64,000 nt of DNA, taken from Allofranklinella schreckenbergeri. GTDB taxonomy: Bacteria; Pseudomonadota; Gammaproteobacteria; Burkholderiales; Burkholderiaceae_C. Location of the stretch: NCBI RefSeq assembly GCF_003703475.1, contig NZ_RDQM01000003.1, forward strand, positions 1-64,000, read 5' to 3'. The notes beneath the pieces are model-generated. The model searched no databases and was not told the DNA's origin. It saw only the letters and a program-made list of their open reading frames with translations. Made by a program: the position numbers and the translations under genes. This document shows, piece by piece, positions 36,634 through 45,082 of the stretch. The number at the start of each line of letters is the position of its first letter. Within the stretch, counting starts at the first letter, position 1.

Positions 36634-37254
36634 ATGAGCATGAAGCTTTATTACGCCCCCGGCACTTGCGCGCTGGCTTGCTGGATTGCCATGGAATGGG
36701 CTGGCGCCCAGTACGAGGCCATTCGCGCCGATTATTCTTCTGAAGAGTACAAGCGCATCAACCCGCTGGCGGCTGTGCCTGCGCTGGATATTGGCGGCAA
36801 GCGTGCCGTGACCCAGGCGCCGGCCATCTTGCAGTACATCGCCGATTTGCACCCGGAGGCGGACATTGGCAGCAACGAAGGGCTGGTCAATGCTTTTGAG
36901 ATGAATGAAACGCTTTCCTTCCTGGCCAGCGATTTGCATCCAGCGTTCTGGCCGCTGTTCTTCCCGCAGCGCTACACCACCGACACCAGTGAAGCAGCGC
37001 TGGAGAAGGCCAGGCAAGCCGCCTTCGCCCGCATCGACCGAGCCATGCAGCATTTGGACAAGCTGATCGCCGCAGGCAATGGCCACGTTTATCAAGGCAA
37101 GCGCAGCATCGCCGATGCCTATGCCTTCGTGATGGCGCGCTGGACTGAATACACCCCCAAGCACTGGCGCGAATACCCCCATGTGGCCGCCCTGATGCAG
37201 CGCATGGAGCAAGACCCGGCTGTGCAGAAAGTGCTGCAAGCACAAAAAGCATAA
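36634..37254 (+). CDS. Glutathione S-transferase, beta class-like
   Basis: 206 residues, RBS GAGGAA before ATG 36634. Thioredoxin-like N-terminal domain with APGTCALA (the Cys of beta-class enzymes, C12 here), NPLAAVPALD with the cis-Pro, and TQAPAILQYIAD (glutathione gamma-Glu binding). An all-helical C-terminal domain follows. It conjugates or reduces electrophiles or peroxides with glutathione. Confidence 0.9.
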   Translation: MSMKLYYAPGTCALACWIAMEWAGAQYEAIRADYSSEEYKRINPLAAVPALDIGGKRAVTQAPAILQYIADLHPEADIGSNEGLVNAFEMNETLSFLASDLHPAFWPLFFPQRYTTDTSEAALEKARQAAFARIDRAMQHLDKLIAAGNGHVYQGKRSIADAYAFVMARWTEYTPKHWREYPHVAALMQRMEQDPAVQKVLQAQKA

Positions 37255-37413
37255 GCGTTTTGCTTTGCAATGGCGGGCAGAGTGGCTTGCCATTGCGTAG
37301 CGACTGCATAGCGTTTGCACGACGTTGGCAGCGTTGGCATGTGGCCGATGGCTATGCGTTGATGCCGACCGATCCCGTGCTTTGGTTTGTTCTACGTTTG
37401 CCCGATTTGCTCC

Positions 37414-38025
37414 ATGGCCTCCTACCTTTCACCCACCCTGGCATGGCGTAGCCCTGTTTTGCTCCTGCTGTTGAGCAGCCTAGCCATCGCTGCCTGCGCC
37501 CAGGCCAAGGCGCAAGGCAGTCCCGAAGATCAGCGCCCGACCCAGGCTGCGCACCTGCGGCTGGTGGACGCCCTGGACCGCCCGCAGGATGGCTATTGCC
37601 TGGATATCCTCGGCTCCGGGCCGTACATCCGCTTTGACATGCCGATGACCGCGCACAACTGCAAGCCGGGGCTGTATGCCGACGAGGCCGTGGTCTGGGA
37701 TGCCGATGGCAAGATCCGCTTTCCTGCCTACAACGTCTGCGCCACCGTGGCGGGCATCCAGCAAACCGTGTTGCCCGGTGCCGCCGTCATGCCGCGCCAG
37801 TGCGATGAGCGCAGCCCGTTTCTGGAAGCGCAGCATCTGCAACGCTTCATTCACCGGCCCGATGGCCGGGTGGAGCTGGCCGGCTCGGGCTTGTGCCTGT
37901 CGGCGGGGGCCGAGTCGGCGCGCACCTTCGACCCGGATCACCGCTGGCGCACCCTGTCCATGCAGCGCTGTGAGGACGTACCACTGGCACGCTCGCGCTG
38001 GCAGTTGAGCGCGCCCAAGCCCTGA
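37414..38025 (+). CDS. Putative secreted lipoprotein with beta-trefoil-like Cys-rich domain
   Basis: 203 residues from ATG 37414. Signal sequence with lipobox I25-A-A-C28. The mature part has six or more cysteines and repeating motifs GYCLDILGSG, YNVCATVAG, SGLCLSAGAE and a final RWQL. These recall ricin-B/beta-trefoil lectin folds, but this is inference from pattern only. No partner gene is evident. Its stop codon overlaps the left end of the full family 2 repeat. Confidence 0.65.
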   Translation: MASYLSPTLAWRSPVLLLLLSSLAIAACAQAKAQGSPEDQRPTQAAHLRLVDALDRPQDGYCLDILGSGPYIRFDMPMTAHNCKPGLYADEAVVWDADGKIRFPAYNVCATVAGIQQTVLPGAAVMPRQCDERSPFLEAQHLQRFIHRPDGRVELAGSGLCLSAGAESARTFDPDHRWRTLSMQRCEDVPLARSRWQLSAPKP

Positions 38026-38190
38026 GAGCCTGTTCAAAATCTTTGCACGGCGGTCAAGAGAGCGGATTTGGGCGGTCTGCGGCGTTGCAAAGCCTCGCCA
38101 TAGCCCGAGCTATGGCTACGTTTTGCGCCTTGCAGCCCATCCCAAACCGCTTCTTGCCCACTCGCGCCGAGATTTTGCACAGGCTCTGAG
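38022..38190. mobile_element. Complete family 2 repeat, MITE-like element
   Basis: 169 bp. Terminal inverted repeats CTGAGAGCCTGTTCAAAATC (left) and CTCAGAGCCTGTGCAAAATC (right, complement). An internal perfect palindrome GCCATAGC-CCGA-GCTATGGC lies near the middle. It has no coding capacity. Other fragments in the window: 735-865, 24661-24712, 34869-34910, 42735-42768 and 43449-43484. Confidence 0.75.
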
Positions 38191-38236
38191 CCGCAACCAG
38201 AACCCACCATCCACCAGCCACCCCAAGAAAGCCCGC

Positions 38237-38776
38237 ATGTCCCCCCAAGCCGTACTCGATTTCTGGTTCAACGAAGACCATCAGCCACTCTGGTTCAAAA
38301 AGAGCGAGGATTTCGACGCAAAAATCCGCGAGCGCTTTGCCGTGCTGTGGCAGCAGGCCGCATATTCGGAGCTCGATGGCTGGCGCGAAACCTTGCAAGG
38401 GCGGCTGGCGGAAATCATCGTGCTCGACCAGTTCTCGCGCAACCTGTTTCGCGCCAGCCCCATAGCCTTTGCCCAGGACAACATGGCTGTGGCGCTGGCG
38501 CAGGAGGCCGTGCGCCAGCCGGGCTTTGCCGACATGCAGCCCACTGAGCGACACTTCATGCTGATGCCGCTGATGCACAGCGAGAGCCGCCGCATCCATG
38601 AACAGGCGGTAGCGCTGTTCGAGCGCTACACCACGCCGTATGCGCTGGATTTTGAAATCAAGCACAAGGTCATCATCGACCGCTTTGGCCGTTACCCGCA
38701 CCGCAATGCCGTGCTGGGGCGCGAGAGCACGGCTGAAGAAATCGCTTTTTTGCAAGAGCCTGGCTCATCTTTCTGA
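38237..38776 (+). CDS. DUF924 family protein
   Basis: 179 residues from ATG 38237. Typical DUF924 landmarks: VLDFWFNEDHQPLWFKK, LAEIIVLDQFSRNLFR, ERHFMLMPLMHSE and FGRYPHRNAVLGR. TPR-like helical fold; the function is unknown. The family 2 repeat ends 47 bp upstream, so this element may contribute to its leader. Confidence 0.9.
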   Translation: MSPQAVLDFWFNEDHQPLWFKKSEDFDAKIRERFAVLWQQAAYSELDGWRETLQGRLAEIIVLDQFSRNLFRASPIAFAQDNMAVALAQEAVRQPGFADMQPTERHFMLMPLMHSESRRIHEQAVALFERYTTPYALDFEIKHKVIIDRFGRYPHRNAVLGRESTAEEIAFLQEPGSSF

Positions 38777-38821
38777 GAGCGCCACCAACAGGCGCTTGGT
38801 TTTTCTTCGAGGAGTTTTTTT

Positions 38822-39361
38822 ATGACCCGTATGGCCCTTGTCGTTGGCAGCTTGGCGAAAAAATCGCTGAATCGTGCCATTGCCCACCACATCACCGCCC
38901 AGGCCCCTGCCGGGTTCGCCATTGAGGAAGTCCAAATTGGCGATTTGCCGCTTTACACGCAAGACCTGGACGGCATGGAGGTGCCAGCTTACGAGCGTGT
39001 GCGCACACAGCTCAAAGCTGCTGACGTGGTGTTGATTGCCAGCCCCGAGCACAATCGCAGCATTCCGGCAGCGCTGAAGAATTTGCTCGATATCGCCTCG
39101 CGTCCGGCAGGGCAAGGCCTCTGGGGAGGCAAGAAAGTGGCCATCCTCACCGCCTCGCCCGGTGCCTATGGTGGCATCAACAGCGGCCTGCACCTGCGCC
39201 AAAGCCTGCAAGCGATGGGGGCGGATCTTTTGATCGCGCCTGAAGTTTTCTTGAGCCGGGCGCACACCGCTTTGGGTGAAGATGGGCAGGTCAGCAATGA
39301 AAGTACGGCGGCTTTCCTCGATAAATTCGCCACTGCCTTCTACGCCTGGGCCGGGCGCTGA
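38822..39361 (+). CDS. NADPH-dependent FMN reductase (chromate/quinone reductase-like)
   Basis: 179 residues with a strong GAGGAG RBS. Flavodoxin-like fold: VVGSLAKKSLNRAIA (FMN phosphate loop), YTQDLDGMEVP, SPEHNRSIPAALKNLLD (NADPH_dep_FMN_red signature) and LTASPGAYGGIN. It reduces quinones, azo dyes or metals, protecting from redox stress. It lies 45 bp after the DUF924 gene and is possibly co-transcribed. Confidence 0.9.
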   Translation: MTRMALVVGSLAKKSLNRAIAHHITAQAPAGFAIEEVQIGDLPLYTQDLDGMEVPAYERVRTQLKAADVVLIASPEHNRSIPAALKNLLDIASRPAGQGLWGGKKVAILTASPGAYGGINSGLHLRQSLQAMGADLLIAPEVFLSRAHTALGEDGQVSNESTAAFLDKFATAFYAWAGR

Positions 39362-39440
39362 GCGCGCATGGCGCCCGACTGGCTGGTTGGCCGCGCGGCG
39401 CGCCGGGGCAAAGCGCAGCGTGTCCCTAAAATAGCCGGTC

Positions 39441-40718
39441 ATGAGCACTTTGCACATCACCTTCGCACTTCTGGGCGCGGCCGTTATTCTGGCCGTCATT
39501 GTTTACAACCTTTGGTACAACGCCAGGCATGCACCGCGCAAGGCGCGGGAGGCGGTGGCCGATGCCACGCCGCAAAGCGATGTGCGGCGTGAGCCAGCGC
39601 TGGATGGTTCGGCCCAGGCTCTGGATGCGCCCGAAGGGCTGCGCGAGCCGGGTTGGGTGGATGGGCAAGGCCCGGGGCCAGACGCAGCCAAACCAACAGG
39701 GCTGTTTGGCCAGGGGCGCAGGGTGAAATCCAAAGCCGCGCAAGCCGGGCAGAGCAGAGCAACGGGGCTGACGCCAATGCCAACGGCGGCCCAGCAGGAT
39801 GAGGCGCAGGCGTTGGCCGTGCAGGCTGCGCAGGCGGGCCTTGAGCCTGCCGCGCATTCCCCCTCGCCTGCCGCGCCAGCGCCTGCCGAGCCGCCCAGCC
39901 AAGAGTTCGACAGCCTGGTCTTCAGCGTGGCGCCGCTGGCGTTGGACAAGCCCGTCTCGGGCGAGGCCGCTTTGGCTGCGCTGCCGCCCACCCACCGCAT
40001 TGGCAAAAAGCAGTTTTTGGTGCAGGGCTTGAACATCCAGACGCGGCAGTGGGAAGCGCCGCATGCAGGCTCGCGCTACAGCGAGTTCCAGGCGGCCATT
40101 CAACTGGCCAACCGGCAGGGCGCGCTCAACGAGCTGGAGTTTTCGGAGTTCGTGCTGAAAACGCAGGATTTCGCCGATGCCATCGGCGCCGAGCCGGATT
40201 TTCCCGACATGCTGCATGAAGTGGCGCGGGGGCGCGAGGTGGACGGTTTCGCCGCCGCCAACGATGCTGTGCTGAATCTGATGCTGGTGGCCCAGCGCGC
40301 GACGTGGAGCCCCGGCTACATCAACCAATGCGCGGCGCGCCACGGCTTCAAGCCCTCGCTCACGCCAGGCCGCCTGGTGCTGCCCGCAGTGCAGCCGCAT
40401 ATGCCGCCGGTTTTGGCGCTGAGCTACGACTCGCAGGCGGCGATGGCCGACGATTTGGATCACACACCGATCAACGAGATCTTGTTCACCCTGGATGTGC
40501 CCAATGTGGACCGGGCGGAAAACGCGTTTGAGCGCCTGCGCCACATCCTCGGCGAGCTGGCTGAGACCATGGAGGGCAACATTACCGACCCCGACGGGCG
40601 CAAGCTGCCAGCGATGGCGATCGAGTCCATTGGAGCGGATTTGAACCAGCTTTACGAGGCGCTGGAGGCTAGGGGCTTTCCGGCGGGTAGCCCATCGGCG
40701 TTAAAGCTGTTTAGTTGA
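39441..40718 (+). CDS. zipA: Cell division protein ZipA
   Basis: 425 residues. One N-terminal membrane helix (ITFALLGAAVILAVIVYNLWY), a long Ala/Pro/Gln-rich linker (about 30-160) and a C-terminal FtsZ-binding domain with LVFSVAP, DVPNVDRAENAFERL and SIGADLNQLYEALEARGFPAGS. ZipA tethers FtsZ to the membrane early in division. In relatives it follows smc and precedes ligA; here it is 34 kb from smc and ligA is not seen. Confidence 0.92.
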   Translation: MSTLHITFALLGAAVILAVIVYNLWYNARHAPRKAREAVADATPQSDVRREPALDGSAQALDAPEGLREPGWVDGQGPGPDAAKPTGLFGQGRRVKSKAAQAGQSRATGLTPMPTAAQQDEAQALAVQAAQAGLEPAAHSPSPAAPAPAEPPSQEFDSLVFSVAPLALDKPVSGEAALAALPPTHRIGKKQFLVQGLNIQTRQWEAPHAGSRYSEFQAAIQLANRQGALNELEFSEFVLKTQDFADAIGAEPDFPDMLHEVARGREVDGFAAANDAVLNLMLVAQRATWSPGYINQCAARHGFKPSLTPGRLVLPAVQPHMPPVLALSYDSQAAMADDLDHTPINEILFTLDVPNVDRAENAFERLRHILGELAETMEGNITDPDGRKLPAMAIESIGADLNQLYEALEARGFPAGSPSALKLFS

Positions 40719-40798
40719 TTTTACAATTCAATGTAAATTTGATTTGATGCCTAAATTGCCGAAATAGGCGGATATTTTTTCTTATTGATGTGTAAAAA
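40719..40798 (-). repeat. Family 1 intergenic inverted repeat, copy 10
   Basis: Ends GATTTTACAATTCAAT and TATTGATGTGTAAAA; on the minus strand the core is CTATTTCGGCAATTTAGG. Its right end merges with the terminator of the minus-strand gene. Confidence 0.8.
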
Positions 40799-40830
40799 GG
40801 CGCCGCCGCTTAGACAAGCGGTGGCGCCTT
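40797..40830 (-). terminator. Rho-independent terminator of the VWA protein gene
   Basis: On the minus strand AAGGCGCCACCGCTT, loop GTCT, AAGCGGCGGCGCCTT, then TTTAC. It lies 28 bp after the stop of the minus-strand gene. Confidence 0.85.
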
Positions 40831-40857
40831 GGCGTTTGTGTGCTTGCATCACACGCT

Positions 40858-42627
40858 CTAACGCGCTGCAGAAAGCGCGGCCGCTTTGCGCACCAGCTCC
40901 ACCATGCCTTGGCGCTCGCCATACGGGTCTGCGCCGCGGGCGCTCTCTGCCAGGCGGGCGATGGCGGCCCAATCCATGCTGCCGTTGTACTGCCCGCCCT
41001 TCAAAGCCTGGCCAAAGGCGGCGGCGGCGATGGCAAAGCGCGTATCCGCATCGGCCCCATCCAGTGCGACGGCCCGCTGGGCCACGGGCGCGCTCATGCT
41101 GGCGCTGCTTTGGCCCCGGGCAGGCTTGTAGTGCAGTTGGATAAAGGCGTACTCGCCCGCGCCATTGGGCTGCGCGGCCTCTGCTTTGGGCGCGGTGGGG
41201 CTGTGTGGGGTTGCGTAGCGGCGAGGCTCCAGCCAGCCGGGCGCGCCCTGGGGGATGAATTCGTACAGCGCCGTGACGCTGTGGCCTGCGCCGATATCGC
41301 CTGCATCCACGCGGTCGTTGTTGAAATCCTCCTGCCGCAAAGTGCGGTTTTCGTAGCCCACCAGGCGGTATTCCTTGACGGTGGCGGGGTTGAACTCCAC
41401 CTGCACCTTCACATCGTGCGCCACGGTGGCCAGGGTGGAGGAGAGCTGGCGCACCAGCACCTTGCGCGCTTCGGCCGACTGGTCGATGTAGCTGTAATTG
41501 CCATCGCCCACATCGGCCATTTGCTCCATCAGCTCGTCGTTGTAATTGCCCTGGCCAAAGCCCAGGGTGGACAGCGAAATGCCGCTGTTGCGCTTATCGG
41601 CGACCAGGCTTTTCAGCGCCTGGGTGTCGCTGATGCCGACGTTGAAATCCCCATCCGTGGCCAGCAGGATGCGGTTGATGCCTTTGGGCTTGAAGTGCTT
41701 TTCGGCGCTGTCGTAGGCCATGCGGATGGCCGATTCGCCCGCCGTGGAGCCATAGGCGCTGAGCTGCTGCAGCGCGCTGTAAATGGCGTCGAAGCGGTCG
41801 CCTGCCGTGGCTGGCAGCAGCGTGCCGACGGAGCCGGCGTAGGTAATCAGCGTCAGCGTGTCTTGCGCGCGCAGGTGGGCGGCGAAGTAGCACACGGTTT
41901 TTTGCGCCAGATCGAGCTTGCCAGGCTGATCCATCGAGCCGGAGGTGTCGATGAGGAACACCAAATTCGCAGGCGGCAGCGCGCCCGCCTGCATCTCGGC
42001 GGCCTTGATGCCAATGCGCAGCAGCTTGGCATGCTTTTGCCAGGGCGAATCCACCACCGCGCTATGCACGGCAAAGGGTTGGCCGTCGCGCGGCTGAGCC
42101 CAGTCGTAGCTGAAGTAATTGACCATCTCCTCCAGCCGCACCGCATCGGCCGGCGGCAGATGGCCGCCGTTGAGGTAGCGGCGCACGTTGGCGTAGCTGC
42201 CCGTATCCACATCAATGCTGAAGGTGGAAACCGGCTGCTGTGCGGTGCTGTGCACCGGGTTGGGGGCGTAATGGGCATAGCGTTCGCGCTGCGCGGGCGG
42301 CAGGGGCGCGATGGCGTCTAGCGCGGCGTTGCGTTTGGGCTGGGAGAGCACCGCAGGCGCAAACTCCAAAACCGCTGGGGCCGTCGTGCTCGTTATGGCC
42401 TGCGCCCTATGTACCGGCAGGCTGGCCTCGGGCACACGGCGCGGAGCCAGCCGAATCTGCTCGCAGCGCTGCATTTTTTCGGCCACGCCGCCGGGTGGCG
42501 ATGCGGCTGCGTGCGCACCTTCGGGGGGCGCGGCTGCGTGCGCTGCCGCAGGGGCCGCATACGCCCAGCCGCTGGCCAGCGCGTGCGCCGCCAAAACCAA
42601 CATGGGCCACGGGGTGGGATGGGACAT
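40858..42627 (-). CDS. Exported von Willebrand factor A / DUF3520 protein (YfbK-like)
   Basis: 589 residues from the ATG at 42627, which has a perfect AAGGAGG upstream. Signal peptide MLVLAAHALASGWAYA. An Ala-rich linker is followed by a conserved YfbK N-terminal domain (PVSTFSIDVDTGSYANVRRYL, VRLEEMVNYFSYDW). The VWA domain has MIDAS motif DTSGSM, and the C-terminal DUF3520 has RQLSSTLATVAHDVKVQVEF and VGYENR. Such proteins bind divalent metal and partner proteins at the cell envelope; the precise function is unknown. Confidence 0.88.
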   Translation of the reverse strand: MSHPTPWPMLVLAAHALASGWAYAAPAAAHAAAPPEGAHAAASPPGGVAEKMQRCEQIRLAPRRVPEASLPVHRAQAITSTTAPAVLEFAPAVLSQPKRNAALDAIAPLPPAQRERYAHYAPNPVHSTAQQPVSTFSIDVDTGSYANVRRYLNGGHLPPADAVRLEEMVNYFSYDWAQPRDGQPFAVHSAVVDSPWQKHAKLLRIGIKAAEMQAGALPPANLVFLIDTSGSMDQPGKLDLAQKTVCYFAAHLRAQDTLTLITYAGSVGTLLPATAGDRFDAIYSALQQLSAYGSTAGESAIRMAYDSAEKHFKPKGINRILLATDGDFNVGISDTQALKSLVADKRNSGISLSTLGFGQGNYNDELMEQMADVGDGNYSYIDQSAEARKVLVRQLSSTLATVAHDVKVQVEFNPATVKEYRLVGYENRTLRQEDFNNDRVDAGDIGAGHSVTALYEFIPQGAPGWLEPRRYATPHSPTAPKAEAAQPNGAGEYAFIQLHYKPARGQSSASMSAPVAQRAVALDGADADTRFAIAAAAFGQALKGGQYNGSMDWAAIARLAESARGADPYGERQGMVELVRKAAALSAAR

Positions 42628-42734
42628 GGGGAAACCTCCTTGCATGGGTGGGGTGTGAGATGCCGCACATGATGCAAGCAGATCGCTTGGTTGCCGGGGC
42701 GTAAGCGGCTGGCGGCGATGGCAAAGATGTAAGA

Positions 42735-42768
42735 ACCTGTTCAAAATCTTTGCACGGCGCTCTGCCAA
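42735..42768 (+). repeat. Left-end fragment of the family 2 repeat
   Basis: ACCTGTTCAAAATCTTTGCA followed by CGGCG is nearly identical to the left end of the element at 38022. It lies in the divergent gap between the VWA gene and rdgB. Confidence 0.7.
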
Positions 42769-42839
42769 GCGCGGGGCATGCTGCGCCGATAATGGCCGCT
42801 TTTTTCTCCCGACTACTCAGAACAGAAAGAGCGCAGCCC

Positions 42840-43448
42840 ATGCAAATCGTCCTGGCCTCCAACAACCGCGGCAAGCTCCAGGAGCTGCAAGCCCTGTTTG
42901 CTCCTCTGGGCGTTGAGCTGATTGCCCAAGGCACGCTGTTTGAGGGCGAGGCCGAGGAGCCGCATTGCACCTTCGTCGAAAACGCCTTGGCCAAAGCCCG
43001 CTTTGCCGCAGCGAAAACGGGCCTGCCCGCCATTGCCGATGATGCGGGCCTGTGCGTGGCGGCCTTTGGCGGCCAGCCTGGCGTGCAAACCGCCTATTAC
43101 TGCACGCAATTTGGTTACGAAAAAAACGACGCCAACAACGTCACCGCCTTGCTGGAGCAAATGCAAGGCGTGGCCGATCGGCGCGCCCACATGGTCAGCA
43201 CGCTGGTGGGCGTGCGCAGCCCGCAAGACCCGGAGCCGCTGATCGCCATCGGCCGTGTCGGCGTGGAAATCGCCCCGCAGCGCCAAGGGCAAGGCGGATT
43301 TGGCTTCGATCCCGTACTGCTGGTGCCTGAGCTGGGCCAAACCTTTGCCCAGTTGAGCGAGGAGCGCAAAAACCACTACAGCCACCGTGGCCGCGCCGCG
43401 CGCCAAATGCAAGAGCTGGTGCGCCAGCATTGGCTGGCTGCCGCCTGA
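42840..43448 (+). CDS. rdgB: XTP/dITP diphosphatase (RdgB/HAM1)
   Basis: 202 residues from ATG 42840. ASNNRGKLQELQALF (substrate loop), FVENALAKARFAA, IADDAGLCVAAFGGQPGV and GFGFDPVLLVPELGQTFAQL are diagnostic. It hydrolyses deaminated purine nucleoside triphosphates (XTP, dITP) to monophosphates and so cleans the nucleotide pool. rph and hemW, its usual neighbours, are missing here. Confidence 0.95.
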   Translation: MQIVLASNNRGKLQELQALFAPLGVELIAQGTLFEGEAEEPHCTFVENALAKARFAAAKTGLPAIADDAGLCVAAFGGQPGVQTAYYCTQFGYEKNDANNVTALLEQMQGVADRRAHMVSTLVGVRSPQDPEPLIAIGRVGVEIAPQRQGQGGFGFDPVLLVPELGQTFAQLSEERKNHYSHRGRAARQMQELVRQHWLAAA

Positions 43449-43484
43449 GCGCCTGTTCGCAGGTTGTCGCAGGCTCTGAGCGCC
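43449..43484. repeat. Minimal remnant of family 2 repeat ends
   Basis: GCGCCTGTTCGCAGGTTGTC followed by GCAGGCTCTGAGCGC: the two termini of the element almost fused, with the interior missing. Lies between rdgB and the TolC-type gene. Confidence 0.45.
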
Positions 43485-43529
43485 CTGTTGCAGCCCGCGC
43501 CCGAGCCACCGTGTGATTCTCTTTTTTCC

Positions 43530-44888
43530 ATGCGAGCCTTCTTCACCGCCATCGCCCCCGTCGTCCCTGTTGCCCTGGCCCTGTTTACCTGGGCCGCTGC
43601 CACCAGCGCCCAGGCGCAAAGCCTGCTGCACATGGTGGAAAGCGCCACGGGCTACGACGCCGCCTGGCGCGCCGCCAGCGCCGCCCAGCAGGCGTCCCAG
43701 CACCGCAGCGCCCAGGCGCGCGCGCCGCTGCTGCCGCAAGTGGGCGTGGGTGCGGAGCTGGCGCGCGGCTACACGCGCCTGCACCCGCCGGGGGTCAGCC
43801 ACGCGGGGGCTCAGGCCCAGTGGGCGCTGCAAGCCTCGCAGACGCTGTACCGCCCAGCGCAAAAAATCACTTTCGCGCAAAGCCAGTTGGCGGCCAGGCA
43901 GGCGGTCCACCAGCTCGATGCCGCTGCACAAGAGCTGATCGTGCGCATTGCCCAGGCCTATTTCAACGCCTTGGCCGCGCAGGATGCGCTGCGTTTCGTG
44001 CAAGCGCAAAAAGCCGCAGTGCAGGAGCAACTGGCGGCGGCCGAGCGCAACTTCGAGGTGGGCAACGCCACCATCACCGACACGCGTGAGGCCCAGGCGC
44101 GCTTTGACCTGATCCGCGCGCAGGAAATCGCCGCTGCCAACGATTGGCAGGTGAAAAAACTGGCCCTCGAGCAAGCCACCGGGCTGCACCAGGCCCGCCC
44201 CTGGCCGCTGCGCGAGCCAGTGCAATTGCCCACGCTGGAGCCGCGCGAGGCGCAAGCCTGGGTGGAGCAGGCGCTGGCGCATCAGCCCCACATCCAGCAA
44301 GCCCGGCTGGGGCTGGAGATGGCCCAATTGGAGACGGAAAAAGCCCGCGCAGGCCACCAGCCCACGGTGGATCTCAAAGCCAGCGTCACGGGCAGCCACA
44401 CCCCCGATGGCAGCGCCATCGCCCCGCATTTGCGGCGCTCGCAGCAGGCACAAGTGGGCGTGGCGCTGAATCTGCCCTTGTTTGCGGGCTTTGCCGTGCA
44501 AAGCCGCGTGCAGGAAAGCCTGGCGCTGCAAGAGCAGGCCCGCGCCCAGCTCGACGGCGCGCGTCGCCACAGCGAGCAGGCGGTGCGCGAGGCGTTTTAC
44601 GGCCTGCAATCGGGGCTGAGCCAGGTGCAGGCTTTGCAGGCGGCAGAGGCTTCCAGCCTGAGCGCGCTGGAGGCCAACCAGTTGGGCTACCAAGTGGGCG
44701 TGCGCATCAACATCGATGTGCTCAATGCCCAAAGCCAGTTGTTCCAGACCCGCCGCGAGTTGGCTCAGGCCCGCTATCAGGTGCTGATGGGGCATTTGCG
44801 CCTGGCCCAGGCCAGCGGTTTGCTGGATTGGCAGGCCCTGCGCCGTATCAACGCGCTGCTGGCTGAGCCGGACTCCCATCAACCTTGA
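43530..44888 (+). CDS. TolC-family outer membrane channel protein
   Basis: 452 residues from ATG 43530; signal peptide cleaved after TSAQA. The two long OEP repeats of TolC are visible: ELIVRIAQAYFNALAAQDALRF and AERNFEVGNATITDTREAQARFDL in the first half, VREAFYGLQSGLSQVQALQAAE and QVGVRINIDVLNAQSQLFQTRR in the second. It forms the trimeric exit duct for type I secretion or RND/ABC efflux. No inner membrane partners are adjacent. Two family 1 repeats follow. Confidence 0.92.
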   Translation: MRAFFTAIAPVVPVALALFTWAAATSAQAQSLLHMVESATGYDAAWRAASAAQQASQHRSAQARAPLLPQVGVGAELARGYTRLHPPGVSHAGAQAQWALQASQTLYRPAQKITFAQSQLAARQAVHQLDAAAQELIVRIAQAYFNALAAQDALRFVQAQKAAVQEQLAAAERNFEVGNATITDTREAQARFDLIRAQEIAAANDWQVKKLALEQATGLHQARPWPLREPVQLPTLEPREAQAWVEQALAHQPHIQQARLGLEMAQLETEKARAGHQPTVDLKASVTGSHTPDGSAIAPHLRRSQQAQVGVALNLPLFAGFAVQSRVQESLALQEQARAQLDGARRHSEQAVREAFYGLQSGLSQVQALQAAEASSLSALEANQLGYQVGVRINIDVLNAQSQLFQTRRELAQARYQVLMGHLRLAQASGLLDWQALRRINALLAEPDSHQP

Positions 44889-44899
44889 TGAAAAGCCTT

Positions 44900-44979
44900 A
44901 ATAACCAATCAAAAGGATAAAAAATATGGCTGTTTCGGCAAGCTGGAAGGTGCTTGTGTTTTCCTTTTGATTGGTTATT
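44900..44979 (+). repeat. Family 1 intergenic inverted repeat, copy 11 (most symmetric)
   Basis: 80 bp with 18-bp perfect inverted ends AATAACCAATCAAAAGGA / TCCTTTTGATTGGTTATT. Core CTGTTTCGGCAAGCTGGAAG. Best reference copy of the ends. Confidence 0.95.
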
Positions 44980-45000
44980 GAGGTGTAAGGAGGGCTTTGG

Positions 45001-45080
45001 TTTTATCGATCAATAGGAAACAAAATTGCCATTTTTCGGCTTGATGGGTAGATGCCCTGTTTTCCTTTGAATGAAGTATT
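45001..45080 (+). repeat. Family 1 intergenic inverted repeat, copy 12 (tandem neighbour)
   Basis: Left ATCGATCAATAGGAAACAAA, core CATTTTTCGGCTTGATGGGT, right TTTTCCTTTGAATGAAGTA. Only 21 bp after copy 11, in the same orientation, at the 3' end of dprA. Confidence 0.85.
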
Positions 45081-45082
45081 GC

